From an uncultured Bacteroidota bacterium (lineage in GTDB: Bacteria > Bacteroidota > Bacteroidia > Bacteroidales > P3), in contig CACWPQ010000003.1 of the NCBI GenBank assembly GCA_902762805.1, positions 62,001 to 126,000 on the forward strand: a DNA stretch of 64,000 nucleotides. Reading direction: 5' to 3'. The notes beneath the pieces were generated by a model that was given only the letters and a program-made list of their open reading frames with translations, was not told the DNA's origin and did no database searches. The position numbers and the translations under genes were made by a program. Positions within the stretch are counted from its first letter, which is position 1, and each line of letters starts with the position of its first letter. Of the stretch, positions 8,491 through 17,874 are shown in pieces.

Positions 8491-11364
8491 TCAAACGAAT
8501 GTATATCTTGCTTTTAGGATTTGCAATGTGCTGTCGGGAACAAATCTGGAGATTTCGTCAAAATTCTTCTCTTTTAGCAATTGACGTACCAATGTGGCAT
8601 TAATAATGGTTTTGTCCTCCGTGGCCAGACGTGGTATCTCTATAAATTCGATTCCATAGCGCGGTAGAATTTCATTCATTGTTTCATTGTACTTTTTAGT
8701 CACCACGTCGAATGGTTCTTCTCCGACAAAGCGTTTTGTGATATGGAGTGCAGGGGCAATTTTGCTTCCAAATATCTCTACATCTGAGGACATGTCAAAC
8801 TCTTTCTCTTTCACATAATCTTTCATGAAGTATTCGGGGAAGGTTAGTGCAGATATGATATAATTTCCACTAGGTATTACACAAACGTTAGGCAGGTCTG
8901 CTGTACCATTTTTCACCATTTCAAAACGATCTTTGAATTTGAAGAAGGATTTATCCTCCTCTACTACGAAAATATACAACCGATCCACTGAAGAAGAAGA
9001 TGCCTTTTCTATTAAGTAGCGATGTCCGAGGGTAAACGGATTGCAATTCATAACAATCGCGCCACACAAAGAAGCATTGTCATCTGGGTATTGTTCCTTT
9101 ATTTGCTGGATATATTGTGTAATTTCACTATCAAAAGCCTCGTTGTGAGCATGTTTTTTGAGGTAATAGTTGATGTGGTTGGACGCGAGTTTGTTTGTAT
9201 GGGTGTCGTCAAGGGGGCGGCATTTAAACTCGTGACTTATTAAATCCTGGCAGATTATCTGTGCAGCATTCCGATATCCGATAGCATTCATGTGTCCAGG
9301 ATAATTGTAATAGCACCATGCTGCCTCTGGATACTGATGCCATTCATGTGTGATATCTTTATACCACATCCCACGATGTTCAAATTGTTTTAATAGGTGA
9401 GGATCCGGGTGGTGTGTGTAAAACAGTACCATGTCACCTTCTTTCATGCCAAGCATGTCCAACAAGAAATTGTGGTTGATATTTTTGTCCTCACCTCCCC
9501 ATAAGCCATGGTTTATAACTTTTATATCACCATGGCCAGATTTATTAAGAATACATTGTATTTGGCTTGGAAGCGTGTCGCAATCCTCTACGGCATAACC
9601 AAATGCGCCGCAACGACCATATATGTGTAACGTCTGTTTATTGTCCAATGGTTGATGTGCGGTAATGCGTTTTCCTTCAACGATGTTAACGCATGTGCCT
9701 ACAATGTCTTCATGGCATAAATATTTGCCTTTTTTAATGATTTGGGTTATTTTACCTAGATCTTCGATATGTTCTTTTGTTACATCATCCCCGATAAGTT
9801 CTTTGAATTCTGACATATAGAAGTCAATGTCTTCATACATCTTCGGAAAACTTAAGTCGTTTTTCATTCGACGTAGTCCAGAAGGGGTGTATGGATAGTC
9901 CTCTTCTTTGCCTACACGGTGGTAGAAGTATACTGGAACTTTCTTATGATGCAGAAGTAGTAGTGCTTCTTTGAATGCAGCATATTGCTGAGCAGTAGTT
10001 GTGATTTTTTGTGGCTCAACAATGTTTTTTATTCCGCATTTTTGAGCAAGTTTTCTAATAATCTTGTTTGATGATATTAGTATACGATGTCTGTGAGATA
10101 ATACTCGCCAACTTTCCCTAAATGATTCTGCAAAAATGGCTTTCATGCCTAACTCCGAATAGTATTGTTCTATGAGAAGTCTGTCCTCTTGTGGTGTTTT
10201 TTTGCAAGAATAATTTAATGCTTTTTGAACCAAGCGATACACTTTTTTTAGATTATTTGTCTTGGGGGAAATTTGTTTTGACAAACACATTTCTAGTGCC
10301 TTGTTGTAACCATGTTTTGCAAGCAAAGAAAAGAACAATCTTCTTTTTTTATGTTGTAATGGAGGATGGGTAAGATGTCGGCAGCTTTCTATTGCGCAGT
10401 CTAAAGACGTAGTTTCATATGCAAGGTATTTGTCTGAATGATTCAACCACTCCTCACCTTTGGGTGAGTGCGTAATGACTAGTGATACGCCATTGGTTGG
10501 GTCCAGTGTAGTCCCCTTGTATTGCCAATAATCAGCTAGTGAGATGTCTGAAACTCTGTGCAGTGTCGCAAATGGGCATGATGCACACGAGGGGCGGTTG
10601 AACAAACCGTGAAGATAACCTCGGTGGAATGGATGTAATGCGGATAAGCAATGTTCGACACTGCCTTCATCAAATGTTATCTTGTACTGGTTGTTTCTCC
10701 ATCCCTGTGACTTGTCTCGAAAAATGACATCAATTATTTTTCGATTTTCGCTTTTCTCCTTTTCATCCCGGTATGCATTCCACACACGTTTAGAGGGAAT
10801 GCCATGGCACACAATATCACATGTAATGAGATTGTCATATTTTTTTTGCAGGAATGCCGTGAGCCCAGCAATCTGACATCCGACACCAGAAAACAAAACG
10901 AGTGTTCCCGAATCCAAGTCGGCTTTTACTTTTTCATAGATTCCGTCAATGTTGCTGGGAAGGTATTTGCTCCGTCGTAGTTTCTTAGCATCAAGTATAT
11001 TGTCAGCACGAATATGTTTTACATGGTCGATGTCTGCTAGACAGGCACCGTAAATAATGCCGCCATGATCCAGCACAGTCTCTGTCAGTGCCCAAAACGC
11101 ACCGCCCGAAGACACTTCAAGTAGTTCTTCATCGTTTCTTAATTGAGCAGCGAATGCTTGTGTTTTTTGAACAGGGGAGTCTGTTTTATGCACGATGACA
11201 GGACACGTATTCTCGCATTTATGACAAGAAATGCATGAATTGGTATCAATGTGCGGTTGAAGGAAGCCTTCACTATCCTCTTGCATAGTAATACTATTTG
11301 TCGGACAAATAGCTTTGCAAGCTTCACAACCACAGCATTCTGTGCTACCTGCAAGGGAGATCAT
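8491..11364 (-). CDS. Fusion: ferredoxin/FrhB-like + SGNH-like + citrate-lyase-ligase-like nucleotidyltransferase
   Basis: A 957-residue protein joins three modules. Residues 1-55 hold two 4Fe-4S motifs (Cys10, 13, 16, 20 and Cys44, 47, 50, 54), followed to about 430 by an F420-hydrogenase beta-subunit (FrhB)-like flavin and iron-sulfur region of the type seen in polysaccharide clusters (SSGGAFWAL, FSGVGCQIAGL, HGIPSKRVW). Residues about 579-710 resemble an SGNH hydrolase, with GRCGAFG at the nucleophile block and PGHMNAIGYRNAA at the His block. Residues 768-957 match the nucleotidyltransferase part of citrate lyase ligase (CitC), with NPFTLGHRYLIE as the HIGH-like motif and INATLVRQLL as the second signature. 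I choose ATG 11364, seven residues before the first cluster; ATG 11403 inside wzt is also open. The function is unknown; a role in activating or attaching a glycan substituent is inference. AT-rich. Confidence 0.72.
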   Translation of the reverse strand: MISLAGSTECCGCEACKAICPTNSITMQEDSEGFLQPHIDTNSCISCHKCENTCPVIVHKTDSPVQKTQAFAAQLRNDEELLEVSSGGAFWALTETVLDHGGIIYGACLADIDHVKHIRADNILDAKKLRRSKYLPSNIDGIYEKVKADLDSGTLVLFSGVGCQIAGLTAFLQKKYDNLITCDIVCHGIPSKRVWNAYRDEKEKSENRKIIDVIFRDKSQGWRNNQYKITFDEGSVEHCLSALHPFHRGYLHGLFNRPSCASCPFATLHRVSDISLADYWQYKGTTLDPTNGVSLVITHSPKGEEWLNHSDKYLAYETTSLDCAIESCRHLTHPPLQHKKRRLFFSLLAKHGYNKALEMCLSKQISPKTNNLKKVYRLVQKALNYSCKKTPQEDRLLIEQYYSELGMKAIFAESFRESWRVLSHRHRILISSNKIIRKLAQKCGIKNIVEPQKITTTAQQYAAFKEALLLLHHKKVPVYFYHRVGKEEDYPYTPSGLRRMKNDLSFPKMYEDIDFYMSEFKELIGDDVTKEHIEDLGKITQIIKKGKYLCHEDIVGTCVNIVEGKRITAHQPLDNKQTLHIYGRCGAFGYAVEDCDTLPSQIQCILNKSGHGDIKVINHGLWGGEDKNINHNFLLDMLGMKEGDMVLFYTHHPDPHLLKQFEHRGMWYKDITHEWHQYPEAAWCYYNYPGHMNAIGYRNAAQIICQDLISHEFKCRPLDDTHTNKLASNHINYYLKKHAHNEAFDSEITQYIQQIKEQYPDDNASLCGAIVMNCNPFTLGHRYLIEKASSSSVDRLYIFVVEEDKSFFKFKDRFEMVKNGTADLPNVCVIPSGNYIISALTFPEYFMKDYVKEKEFDMSSDVEIFGSKIAPALHITKRFVGEEPFDVVTKKYNETMNEILPRYGIEFIEIPRLATEDKTIINATLVRQLLKEKNFDEISRFVPDSTLQILKARYTFV

Positions 11365-11380
11365 GGTGGGTGTTATGGTT

Positions 11381-12697
11381 TTAGTATTCGAGCTCTTTCC
11401 CATCAATGCACCAGCAATGCTCTGCCAGCACGATGTGCCCTGAAACGTGCGTTGGCATTGAATGCCCTCCCACGTGGAAGAAATCATCGTCAAGCACCTC
11501 CATCGGAATTTTTGACCTTATAAAGTCCCCGGCATACTTGTTTACATTTATAAGAACGCTTAATTTGTATTTCCCTGCGGTGAGTGGTAAATGGGGGATG
11601 ATCAAATCCGCGTAGTGAGATCCTTTGTGCATGTTAAAGTTAGAGTACTTCAAGTATGAAGCAAATGACATTAATGACATGTTTCGGTCGTCATTAACTC
11701 CAATGGATATATAACAGTTACTGGCAAAACTCTCTATGAGGTTCTCTATTTCGTAATGTATTCGTATTTTCAGTGCTCGGCCTGTATAAGGATATGTGGG
11801 AGTGTCATCGGTTGGATTAAGATACTGTAAATCAGTGATACGGGCTTGCCCAGTAACACCGGGTTCACGGGTTAATTCGGGGATGGCAATGTCCTCGTGT
11901 TCTGTATTCGCTTCAAGGTAGAAGTCTATCGAGTCGGTTGCTGTTCCCATAAATTCAACTGTACCATTTTTCAGCACAACACCGCTCCTGCACAGGCTTC
12001 TTACGCTATCCATATTGTGTGAAACAAATAACACCGTTCTCCCCTCTCCTTTAGAAATTGTTTGCATCTTCCCGATGGCCTTCTTCTGGAATTCGGCGTC
12101 GCCGACGGCAAGTACCTCGTCCACGACGAGGATGTCGGGGTCGAGGTGGGCGGCGACGGCGAAGCCGAGGCGGACGCGCATGCCGCTCGAGTAGCGCTTG
12201 ACGGGAGTGTCGATATAGCGCTCGCAACCGCTGAAGTCTATGATCTCGTCCAGCTTGCGGGTGATTTCGGCTTTGGTCATGCCGAGGATGGCACCGTTGA
12301 GGAAGATGTTCTCGCGACCGGTCATCTCGGGATGCATGCCGGTGCCCACCTCGAGCAGCGAGGCGATGCGTCCCTTGGCACGAATGTCGCCGGTGGTGGG
12401 GCTGGTGATGCGGGAGAGGAGTTTCAGCAGGGTGCTCTTGCCGGCTCCGTTCTTGCCGATGATGCCCACGACGTCGCCCTGCTCCACCTTGAAGTCGATA
12501 TCGCGCAGCGCCCAGACGAAGTTGCTTTCGCCCTTGGTGCCGCGGTCGTTGGTCTCGCCGATGGTCAGGTAGGGGTCTTCTTTCTTTTGCACGCTGGTAA
12601 TCCACCAGCGCTTGATATCTTCGCGGAAGGTGCCGGTGGAGACGAGTCCGAGGCGGTAGAGTTTGCTGACGTGGTTGAATTCTATTGCTGTTGCCAT
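11381..12697 (-). CDS. wzt: Wzt-type ABC transporter ATPase with C-terminal carbohydrate-binding domain
   Basis: This 438-residue protein is the ATPase of a polysaccharide ABC exporter. Its Walker A is [17 protein letters not shown], the signature is [14 protein letters not shown], Walker B is [13 protein letters not shown] and the H-loop is [10 protein letters not shown]. The remaining 170 or so residues form a beta-rich domain like the Wzt C-terminal domain that reads the glycan end. It pairs with the permease at 15823-16692. The start overlaps the end of fcl by 16 bases. Base composition changes abruptly at about 12062: the nucleotide-binding half is GC-rich, and everything after it, including this C-terminal domain, is AT-rich. 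Confidence 0.92.
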   Translation of the reverse strand: MATAIEFNHVSKLYRLGLVSTGTFREDIKRWWITSVQKKEDPYLTIGETNDRGTKGESNFVWALRDIDFKVEQGDVVGIIGKNGAGKSTLLKLLSRITSPTTGDIRAKGRIASLLEVGTGMHPEMTGRENIFLNGAILGMTKAEITRKLDEIIDFSGCERYIDTPVKRYSSGMRVRLGFAVAAHLDPDILVVDEVLAVGDAEFQKKAIGKMQTISKGEGRTVLFVSHNMDSVRSLCRSGVVLKNGTVEFMGTATDSIDFYLEANTEHEDIAIPELTREPGVTGQARITDLQYLNPTDDTPTYPYTGRALKIRIHYEIENLIESFASNCYISIGVNDDRNMSLMSFASYLKYSNFNMHKGSHYADLIIPHLPLTAGKYKLSVLINVNKYAGDFIRSKIPMEVLDDDFFHVGGHSMPTHVSGHIVLAEHCWCIDGKELEY

Positions 12698-13623
12698 TCT
12701 TTATGGTTTAGAAAGTCGTTGTATGCGAGGCGGATGCCTTCTTTCAGTTCGGTTCGGTAGGTCCAGCCGAGGGCGGCGGCCTTGCTCACATCGAGCAGTT
12801 TGCGCGGGGTGCCGTTGGGGCGGGTGGAGTCCCAGCGGATTTCGCCGCGGTAGCCCACGATGTCGGCCACGGTTTCGGCCAGGGCCTTGATGCTGATTTC
12901 CTTGCCGGTGCCAGCATTCACGGTCTCGTTACCCGAATAGCGTTCCATAAGGAACACGCACAATTCTGCAAGGTCGTCGACATAGAGGAACTCGCGCAGC
13001 GCGCTGCCGTCGCCCCAGCAGGTGACCTCGGGCAGCTCCCGCAGCTTGGCCTCGTGGAAACGGCGTATCATGGCGGGCAGCACATGGCTGTGCTCGGGGT
13101 GGTAGTTGTCGTTGGGGCCGTAGAGGTTGGTGGGCATAACGGAAATGTAGTCGGTGCCGTACTGCCGGTTGAGGTATTCGCAGTATTTCAGGCCGCTAAT
13201 TTTGGCCAGGGCGTAGGCTTCGTTGGTGGGCTCGAGGGCGGAGGTGAGCAGGCAGTCTTCGCGCATGGGCTGCGGTGCCAAGCGGGGATAGATGCAGCTG
13301 GAGCCGAGGAAGAGCAGTTTCTTTACCCCATTTTGCCAGGCGGCGTGTATGACGTTCATTTCGAGTGTCATGTTGAGGTACATGAAGTCGGCCAGTGCCG
13401 CGCTGTTGGCGCCGATACCGCCCACCTTGGCGGCGGCGAGGAAGACGTATTCGGGCTTCTCGTCGGCAAAAAAACGTTCCACGTCGGCCTGCCGTGTGAG
13501 GTCGAGCTCGGTGTGCGTGCGGGTGACGAGGTTGGTGAACCCGTTGCGTTGCAATTCGCGCACGATGGCCGAACCCACCATACCGCGGTGTCCGGCAACG
13601 TATATTTTGGAGTCTTTCTGCAT
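12682..13623 (-). CDS. fcl: GDP-L-fucose synthase
   Basis: A 313-residue short-chain dehydrogenase that converts GDP-4-keto-6-deoxy-mannose to GDP-L-fucose with NADPH. It begins [19 protein letters not shown] (nucleotide-binding glycine motif). It has the family stretches [11 protein letters not shown] and FLGSSCIYP with the catalytic Ser, [14 protein letters not shown] with Tyr (in NEAYALAK) and Lys, and [17 protein letters not shown]. The reading frame is open upstream, but ATG 13623 gives the family N-terminus and sits eight bases after gmd. Together with gmd it makes GDP-fucose from GDP-mannose for the glycan built by this operon. Confidence 0.95.
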   Translation of the reverse strand: MQKDSKIYVAGHRGMVGSAIVRELQRNGFTNLVTRTHTELDLTRQADVERFFADEKPEYVFLAAAKVGGIGANSAALADFMYLNMTLEMNVIHAAWQNGVKKLLFLGSSCIYPRLAPQPMREDCLLTSALEPTNEAYALAKISGLKYCEYLNRQYGTDYISVMPTNLYGPNDNYHPEHSHVLPAMIRRFHEAKLRELPEVTCWGDGSALREFLYVDDLAELCVFLMERYSGNETVNAGTGKEISIKALAETVADIVGYRGEIRWDSTRPNGTPRKLLDVSKAAALGWTYRTELKEGIRLAYNDFLNHKEWQQQ

Positions 13624-13631
13624 GGAGGTGG

Positions 13632-14720
13632 TTATTTCACGATGCCTTTTTCGAGGTATTCTTCGAGGTTGACTTTCACGCGGTGGGCTGCGTCGTCGGC
13701 GGCCACCTTGCGCATGTCGTGGTCCACCATAAGGCGCACCAGTTCTGTGAAGGGTGTTTTGGCGGGGTTCCAGCCGAGTTTGGCTTTGGCCTTGGCGGGG
13801 TCGCCGAGGAGGTTGACCACGTCGGTGGGGCGGTAGAAGTCGGGGCTCACCTCGACCAGCACGCGGCCGGTGGCCGTGTCGATGCCTTTCTCGTCGACGC
13901 CCTCGCCCTCGAAGCGTAGCTCGATGCCTGCTTCGCGGAAGGCCAGCTGGCAGAATTCGCGCACGGAGTGCTGTTCGCCAGTAGCCACCACGAAGTCGTC
14001 GGGCTCGGGTTGCTGCAGCATGAGCCACATGCATTCCACATAGTCGCGCGCATAGCCCCAATCGCGCAGCGAGTCGAGGTTGCCCAGCAACAGTTTCTGC
14101 TGTTTTCCTTGCTTGATGCGTGCGGCAGCGAGGGTAATCTTGCGGGTGACGAAGTTTTCGCCGCGGCGCTCGCTCTCGTGGTTGAAGAGGATGCCGTTGC
14201 AGCAGAACATGTTGTAGGCGTCGCGGTATTCCTTGATAATCCAGTAGCTGTAGAGTTTGGCCACGGCGTAGGGGCTGTAGGGGTGGAAGGGGGTCTCTTC
14301 GTTCTGCGGCACGGCTTCGACGCGTCCGTAGAGTTCGGAGGTGCTGGCGTGGTAGATGCGGCAGGTTTGGGCCAGGCCGCAGAGGCGCACGGCTTCGAGG
14401 ATGCGGAGGGTGCCGGTGGCGTCGACGTTGGCGGTGTATTCCGGCACATCGAAGCTCACCTGCACGTGGCTCTGCGCGGCGAGGTTGTATATCTCGTCGG
14501 GTCGCACGGCAGCCACCACCTGCTGGATGCCCATCGAGTCGGCGAGGTCGCCATAGTGGAGGTGGAAATGCTCGCGCCCCTCAAGGTGTGCGATGCGTTC
14601 GCGGTAGTCGACGGAGCTGCGGCGGATGATGCCGTGGACGTCGTAGCCTTTCTCCAGCAGGAATTCGGCCAGATAGCTGCCGTCCTGTCCGGTGATGCCG
14701 GTGATGAGTGCTTTTTTCAT
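13632..14720 (-). CDS. gmd: GDP-mannose 4,6-dehydratase
   Basis: A complete 362-residue GDP-mannose dehydratase, the first step of GDP-fucose synthesis. It has [20 protein letters not shown] at the N-terminus, [27 protein letters not shown], and the catalytic segment HASTSELYG with the [10 protein letters not shown] Tyr-x3-Lys pair. The later stretches [17 protein letters not shown] and [11 protein letters not shown] are hallmarks of the family. Length is normal. It lies eleven bases after the nucleotidyltransferase gene and eight before fcl. GC-rich, like the rest of the upstream half of the operon. Confidence 0.96.
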   Translation of the reverse strand: MKKALITGITGQDGSYLAEFLLEKGYDVHGIIRRSSVDYRERIAHLEGREHFHLHYGDLADSMGIQQVVAAVRPDEIYNLAAQSHVQVSFDVPEYTANVDATGTLRILEAVRLCGLAQTCRIYHASTSELYGRVEAVPQNEETPFHPYSPYAVAKLYSYWIIKEYRDAYNMFCCNGILFNHESERRGENFVTRKITLAAARIKQGKQQKLLLGNLDSLRDWGYARDYVECMWLMLQQPEPDDFVVATGEQHSVREFCQLAFREAGIELRFEGEGVDEKGIDTATGRVLVEVSPDFYRPTDVVNLLGDPAKAKAKLGWNPAKTPFTELVRLMVDHDMRKVAADDAAHRVKVNLEEYLEKGIVK

Positions 14721-14731
14721 TCTAGGGGGGG

Positions 14732-15769
14732 TTACATTTTATGCAGTATGCTGCGGGGTTTGGCGGCGTGGGCCGTGAGGCTGGCCATGAAGAGGCGCCA
14801 TGCGGGGTCGTGGCTGTAGGCCAGGCGGTGTTTCCAGCGGTTGGCGCGGTAGCGGCGCAGCTTCCACAGCAGGCGTCCAAGGTTTTCTTCCTTATGCTCT
14901 TCGAGCGAGCCGTAGACGGTGTCGTGTTCCACGCGCCCGATGAGGGCTGTGTCTTCGCTGCGGTGCAGCGGGTTCTCGTTGCCGAAGCGGTGCGCTACTA
15001 TCGCGTTGAGCACACCTACAAACCCTTCCATTCCGGAGTCTTTGGCCGCTTTTGCAACGACGTCCCAGTCGGCATCGCTGCGGTGGGCAGAGGCCAGCAG
15101 GTGCCAGTCGACGAGGTCGCGCAGGGTGATGCGGCTGGCGGCGAAGTGGCCTGCCATGTGGCGCAGGAGGAAGAGGATTTCGAAGGTGGGCAGTTGGGAG
15201 TGGGTAGTTGCCAGTTCTTTGAGTTGCGCCTCGAAGCGGCGGTTGCTGGGGGGAGTGTGGCGGTTGACGAAGTCGTAGTGGCTTTCGACGGTGACGCCGC
15301 GGTAGTCGTATTTGGTGTGGTGGTGCGAGTCGTTGCTCACCTGCACGCCCAGGTGTTTGGCTGCCAACTGGTCGGCTTCGTGGTGGCGAGAGTAGAAGTA
15401 GAGGTCGAGGTCGCTGAACTCGCGCAGTTCGGCTTGCGGATAGAGCCGGGCCAGCCGTGTGCCTTTGAGTACGAGGGTTTCGATGCCATGCTGTTGCATG
15501 AGGGCTTCGATTTCCTGCTGCACGCCCAGTTGGTGGCGGTACCAGGCGGCTGCTTTCTCGCGCTCGGAGAGCCAGGGGATGAGCACGTTGCGCGGCGGCT
15601 TCTGCTCTTGGGGCAGGTGGCTGAAGGCCTCGCTGGCGAGGGCGGCCACGTGGTTCTGTTGCAGCAGTTGGAAGAGGCGTTGCCAGTCGGTGCCTGCAGG
15701 AGCATCCGTGGGTTCACCCGTCAATGCACTGCGCAATAACCCAAACAATACCGCTACTTCTCCTGTCAT
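14732..15769 (-). CDS. Nucleotidyltransferase-fold protein of capsule clusters
   Basis: A 345-residue protein with the signature of the NTP_transf_5-type nucleotidyltransferase family: [14 protein letters not shown], then [10 protein letters not shown] supplying the two metal-binding Asp residues, and a third acidic position in VESHYDF. The N-terminal third is helical. Such genes are frequent in Bacteroidota and Firmicutes polysaccharide operons, but no defined substrate is known to me. The stretch around residues 185-195 is encoded by a low-complexity repeat (15187-15217) that seems to be an in-frame insertion. Start at ATG 15769, 53 bases after the permease stop. Confidence 0.75.
   Translation of the reverse strand: MTGEVAVLFGLLRSALTGEPTDAPAGTDWQRLFQLLQQNHVAALASEAFSHLPQEQKPPRNVLIPWLSEREKAAAWYRHQLGVQQEIEALMQQHGIETLVLKGTRLARLYPQAELREFSDLDLYFYSRHHEADQLAAKHLGVQVSNDSHHHTKYDYRGVTVESHYDFVNRHTPPSNRRFEAQLKELATTHSQLPTFEILFLLRHMAGHFAASRITLRDLVDWHLLASAHRSDADWDVVAKAAKDSGMEGFVGVLNAIVAHRFGNENPLHRSEDTALIGRVEHDTVYGSLEEHKEENLGRLLWKLRRYRANRWKHRLAYSHDPAWRLFMASLTAHAAKPRSILHKM
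15187..15217. repeat. Low-complexity in-frame insert in the nucleotidyltransferase gene
   Basis: On the coding strand the bases read as repeats of caact or ccaact with small changes (caactacccactcccaact), encoding roughly [11 protein letters not shown]. The composition differs from the GC-rich gene around it and resembles short pyrimidine repeats found between genes in this phylum. Confidence 0.5.
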
Positions 15770-15822
15770 ATCCCCCTTTACCTCCTCACTCCTTTACCTC
15801 CTTACTCCTTACCTACTCAAAA

Positions 15823-16692
15823 TCAAACCGTATCCATGAAGTTGCGCTGCTTCTGGTTGAAGACGATGACGCCGAAGAGCAGCAGCACAACCATTACGAT
15901 GAAACTGTAGCCCAGCCAGTTCCAGCTGAATTCGCCTGCTCCGAGGAATCCGTATTTGAAACCCTCGAAGATGCTGGTCACGGGATTGATTTGCATGATG
16001 AATTTCAGCGTTGGGTTGGTGACGGTGCTCAAGGGGTAGATGATAGGCGTGGCATACATCCAGAGGCTGGTGACGTAGTTGAGCAGCAACGAGATGTCGC
16101 GGTATTTGGTGCTGAAGCTCGAGAAGATGATGCCGAAGCCGAGTCCCAGACCGGCCAGCATCACCACGTAAAGGGGGAAGAGGAGGGCATAGGCGTTGAT
16201 GTTCAGATACTCGTAGCCAGGCAGTTGCCAGTAGATGTAGACGCCATAGACGATAAAGAACAGCGCCAGCTGGATGCCGAAATTCAAGAGGCCTGTCACC
16301 AGGCCCGAAATCGGCACGATGAGGCGCGGAAAATAGACTTTGCCGAAGAGGTTGGCGTTGCCGGCAAATGTGCCGCGTGCCTTTCCTAGACAGCCGCTGA
16401 AGTAGCCCCACAGGCTGACGCCGGCCAGGTAGAACAGCGGTTGAGGCAGGCCGTCGGTGGGGATTTTGGCGATGTTGCCGAAGACAACGGTGTAGAGCAA
16501 CACCGTCATCGTGGGCTGTATGATGAACCACAGCGGACCGAGCACGGTCTGTTTGAACATGGTCGTAATGTCGCGCCGGATGAACAGACTGCAGAGGTCG
16601 CGGTAGTCCCACAACTCCTTCATGTTCAGCGACCAAATGCTCTCTTTCGGTCGTATGATGGTGGTCCATTCTCCGTTGTTGTTTTTAGCCAT
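15823..16692 (-). CDS. wzm: Wzm-type polysaccharide ABC transporter permease
   Basis: This 289-residue permease of the ABC-2 class exports polysaccharide across the inner membrane together with Wzt. It begins with a cytoplasmic amphipathic region (KELWDYRDLCSLFIRRDITT) and has about six membrane spans, including LGPLWFIIQPTMTVLLYTVV and ALFFIVYGVYIYW. The RNLF-like segment GNANLFGKVYFPRLIVPISG and the conserved MYATPIIYP near the fifth span are typical. Its ATPase gene lies 3 kb downstream, separated by the GDP-fucose genes, an arrangement often seen in Bacteroidota. It sits nine bases after the sugar transferase gene. Confidence 0.93.
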   Translation of the reverse strand: MAKNNNGEWTTIIRPKESIWSLNMKELWDYRDLCSLFIRRDITTMFKQTVLGPLWFIIQPTMTVLLYTVVFGNIAKIPTDGLPQPLFYLAGVSLWGYFSGCLGKARGTFAGNANLFGKVYFPRLIVPISGLVTGLLNFGIQLALFFIVYGVYIYWQLPGYEYLNINAYALLFPLYVVMLAGLGLGFGIIFSSFSTKYRDISLLLNYVTSLWMYATPIIYPLSTVTNPTLKFIMQINPVTSIFEGFKYGFLGAGEFSWNWLGYSFIVMVVLLLFGVIVFNQKQRNFMDTV

Positions 16693-16701
16693 TGTGTTTG
16701 T

Positions 16702-17871
16702 TTAGTGTGATTGTTTATGGTGAAAGATGATATTGCCAACGATGCCCCAGAAGTAGCGCCAGTCGGTGCGCCGCGGGGCTTTGAGGTAGGCTTCCAGGTA
16801 GCGGCGCTCGCTCTCCTGCACCTCCTCGATGGTCTCGGGCGACTTGCGGTCGTAGTAGAACGGCGGCAGCAGCCCGGGTTTGGTCTGGGTGCGCAGCTCC
16901 TGCATCTCGGGGGTGTAGAGGCTGAAGTAGTGGCGGCTCAACGGGCGCACACCCACCAGCTTCATGTCGCCACGCAGCATGTTCCACACCATCGGCAGCT
17001 CGTCGAGCCACACCTTGCGCAGGAATGTCCCCCAGAAGTTCACTCGGTAGTCGTCCTTGAACTTGCCGCCCTTCTCCAGGTGCTGATATTCATAGACATA
17101 CGACTGGATATACTCCGAGTAGGTGTACATGGTGCGGAATTTGTGCACCTGTATCTCCTTGCCGTTCAGCCCGATGCGGCGCAGGTGGATGATGGGCGAG
17201 CCCGTGGGCGGCGTGTCGTTCACGGGTGCCTTCACCTTGTGGGCCACCACGAAGAACTCGCCGTGGCGGAACTGCTCGTCGATGACTTCGAACCCGGCCC
17301 TATAGAGGCGGCCGAGCACCTCCACGCGGGGGAAGGTGCGGTTCTTGCCATGGGTCAGCGTGTAGTACAACTTGTTGGTCAGCCGCAGTTTCGGACACAC
17401 GCGATGCCACAGGTAGTGCGCCCCCACCACCAAGGTTCGGATGCCCCAAGGGTATTTCTGCTCGAGCATCATACGCTTGAGCGACGCCGTCATCGAGTGG
17501 CAGCAGATGTAGGCGCCCTGCTCCAGGTGCTCGTTGGCTGTGCAGAGGAACTGGTTGAGGTTCTCTATCGTGTGCAGCGGACGCGTGATATACAGCAACT
17601 TGGGCTTCTTCTCGCCGATGCGGTAGCTCAAAGCCTCGGGCGTGATGGTAGTCAGCGGGATGACCACCGTCGAGGGGTAGTTCGACTGATTGATATTCAG
17701 CCATTTGAGCAACTCCTTCTGCGTCAGGTCGGCCGTCTCCTTGAGCAGGCGCTTCACCTCCCCGTCCTCGATGTTGTCGATGGAGAGTTTGGCACCGTTG
17801 TCGGCCCCCCTTTCGGTGTAGGCCTCGTCTTGCTCGATTTCGTATTGCAGATGAAAAAGCGGGGTTTTCAT
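16702..17871 (-). CDS. Sugar-phosphate transferase (bacterial sugar transferase family) with extra N-terminal domain
   Basis: The C-terminal half of this 389-residue protein is a bacterial sugar transferase, the family that starts glycan synthesis by moving a sugar phosphate to undecaprenyl phosphate. Visible motifs are IGLNGKEIQVHKFRTMY, LRKVWLDELPMVWNMLRGDM and LVGVRPLSRHYF. The hydrophobic re-entrant hairpin that normally precedes the catalytic part is not visible. Instead residues 1-215 are a soluble domain ending GRLYRAGFEVIDEQF, which recalls a degenerate methyltransferase-like fold. This form recurs in Bacteroidota capsule clusters. As second gene of the operon it is the likely committing enzyme. 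Gap to the antiterminator gene is three bases. Confidence 0.85.
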   Translation of the reverse strand: MKTPLFHLQYEIEQDEAYTERGADNGAKLSIDNIEDGEVKRLLKETADLTQKELLKWLNINQSNYPSTVVIPLTTITPEALSYRIGEKKPKLLYITRPLHTIENLNQFLCTANEHLEQGAYICCHSMTASLKRMMLEQKYPWGIRTLVVGAHYLWHRVCPKLRLTNKLYYTLTHGKNRTFPRVEVLGRLYRAGFEVIDEQFRHGEFFVVAHKVKAPVNDTPPTGSPIIHLRRIGLNGKEIQVHKFRTMYTYSEYIQSYVYEYQHLEKGGKFKDDYRVNFWGTFLRKVWLDELPMVWNMLRGDMKLVGVRPLSRHYFSLYTPEMQELRTQTKPGLLPPFYYDRKSPETIEEVQESERRYLEAYLKAPRRTDWRYFWGIVGNIIFHHKQSH

Positions 17872-17874
17872 CCC

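Noticed and set aside
13624-14061. N-terminal extension of fcl
   Set aside because: It is the shadow of gmd in another frame; ATG 13623 gives the GDP-fucose synthase N-terminus.
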